Below are positions 8,374-8,748 of a stretch of 8,748 nt of DNA, in pieces (within the stretch, counting starts at the first letter, position 1; every line of letters starts with the position of its first letter). The DNA lies in assembly GCA_964574335.1 (NCBI GenBank), contig CAZNNH010000223.1, forward strand, positions 1-8,748, given 5' to 3'. This DNA is from CAZNNH01 sp964574335. Its GTDB lineage: Bacteria; Acidobacteriota; Vicinamibacteria; Fen-336. The notes below the pieces were generated by a model. The model did not search any database. It was not told the DNA's origin and saw only the letters and a list, made by a program, of their open reading frames with translations. The position numbers and the translations under genes are program-made.

Positions 8374-8748
8374 ATGAGGATTGCACTCGCCCTCGTCCTG
8401 GCTGCCGCCGCCCTGCCGGCGGGCTCCGTCAAGTACGTGGACGTTCTCGCGACCTACGTGGCCCCCGCGAAGGCCGGCCAGTCTCCGGTGGTGTCGGTGA
8501 CGCTCTATCCCACCGAGCCCGACATCCACGTCAACGAGACCCCCGGCCCCCGCCTGGAGCTGGACCCGGAGCAGGGGGTCCTGGTCCACGAGCCCCCCGA
8601 GAACGACAAGGCCCCCGTGTTCGATCCGGCGGACGCCCACTACCTGGACCCCGATGTGCCGGTCCGCTTCGACGTGACGCTGGGCAAGGGCGCGGCCAAG
8701 GGGACCCACGAGGTCAAGGCCAAGGTGGTCTACTTCTACTGCTCGAGC
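8374..8748 (+). CDS. Exported protein resembling the DsbD N-terminal domain (partial)
   Basis: The frame is open for 125 codons from ATG to the window edge, so the gene is cut by the window and not shown to be broken. It begins with a signal peptide: MR, then hydrophobic residues 3-15 and a likely cleavage site near 17-18 (LPAGS). The mature part looks beta-rich, with VSVTLYPTEPDIHVNETPGP at 41-60 and KAKVVYFYCSS at 115-125. The layout resembles DsbD alpha-type domains, which carry electrons across the periplasm, and C123 sits where the first redox cysteine of such domains is expected. The second cysteine and any membrane or thioredoxin domains would lie past the edge. The exported nature is well supported, while the DsbD-like assignment is tentative. 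It is divergent from argS with an 86-bp spacer and probably has a leaderless start. Confidence 0.7.
   Translation, partial: MRIALALVLAAAALPAGSVKYVDVLATYVAPAKAGQSPVVSVTLYPTEPDIHVNETPGPRLELDPEQGVLVHEPPENDKAPVFDPADAHYLDPDVPVRFDVTLGKGAAKGTHEVKAKVVYFYCSS

Noticed and set aside
6305..8377. 690-codon plus-strand open frame antisense to the whole of argS
   Set aside because: It mirrors argS codon by codon and has no recognisable domain or ribosome site. ArgS on the opposite strand is unmistakable.
8288..8386. Longer argS start at 8386 adding 33 residues
   Set aside because: The added residues do not look like ArgS, they would overlap the divergent gene, and the TATAAT box at 8324-8329 lies inside them.
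8278..8709. 143-codon minus-strand open frame near the right edge
   Set aside because: It is antisense to the exported protein at 8374, which has a signal peptide and plausible domain. It would also run across the argS promoter.

Overview
This is a chromosomal-looking window from a very GC-rich bacterium. Nearly every third codon position is G or C, and long shadow ORFs are open on both strands as a result. No rRNA, tRNA, transposase, phage gene or CRISPR array is visible. The ArgS subtype and the general style fit a GC-rich, probably Gram-negative lineage such as Acidobacteriota or a neighbour. That placement is inference only, because nothing here fixes the taxonomy.

Layout from left to right. 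Positions 7-63 hold a long imperfect inverted repeat just beyond the 3' end of the first gene. Positions 72-1832 (minus) encode an SSS/SLC5 sodium:sugar symporter that keeps the sugar-site and sodium-site residues of animal SGLT proteins. A roughly 220-bp divergent region (1833-2056) carries a promoter candidate, a leader hairpin and the strong ribosome site of the next gene. Positions 2057-3748 (plus, TTG start) encode a multi-pass membrane protein of the YfhO/GT-C-like type. Its tail overlaps, end to end, the gene at 3682-5313 (minus), a family-39 (PMT/ArnT-like) membrane glycosyltransferase. Only 18 bp upstream of that gene is a secreted thioredoxin-TPR protein (5332-6171, minus), so these two probably form an operon. 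A 169-bp spacer with a perfect small hairpin separates it from argS (6341-8287, minus). Divergent from argS, an exported protein resembling the DsbD N-terminal domain begins at 8374 and runs off the right edge.

Functionally the window combines one housekeeping gene (argS) with envelope functions: sugar uptake, lipid-linked sugar transfer outside the membrane, and periplasmic thiol-disulfide chemistry. I see no clear previously undescribed system. The points most worth checking are the thioredoxin-TPR/glycosyltransferase pair, the convergent coding overlap, the probable leaderless start at 8374, and the inverted repeat at the left edge.
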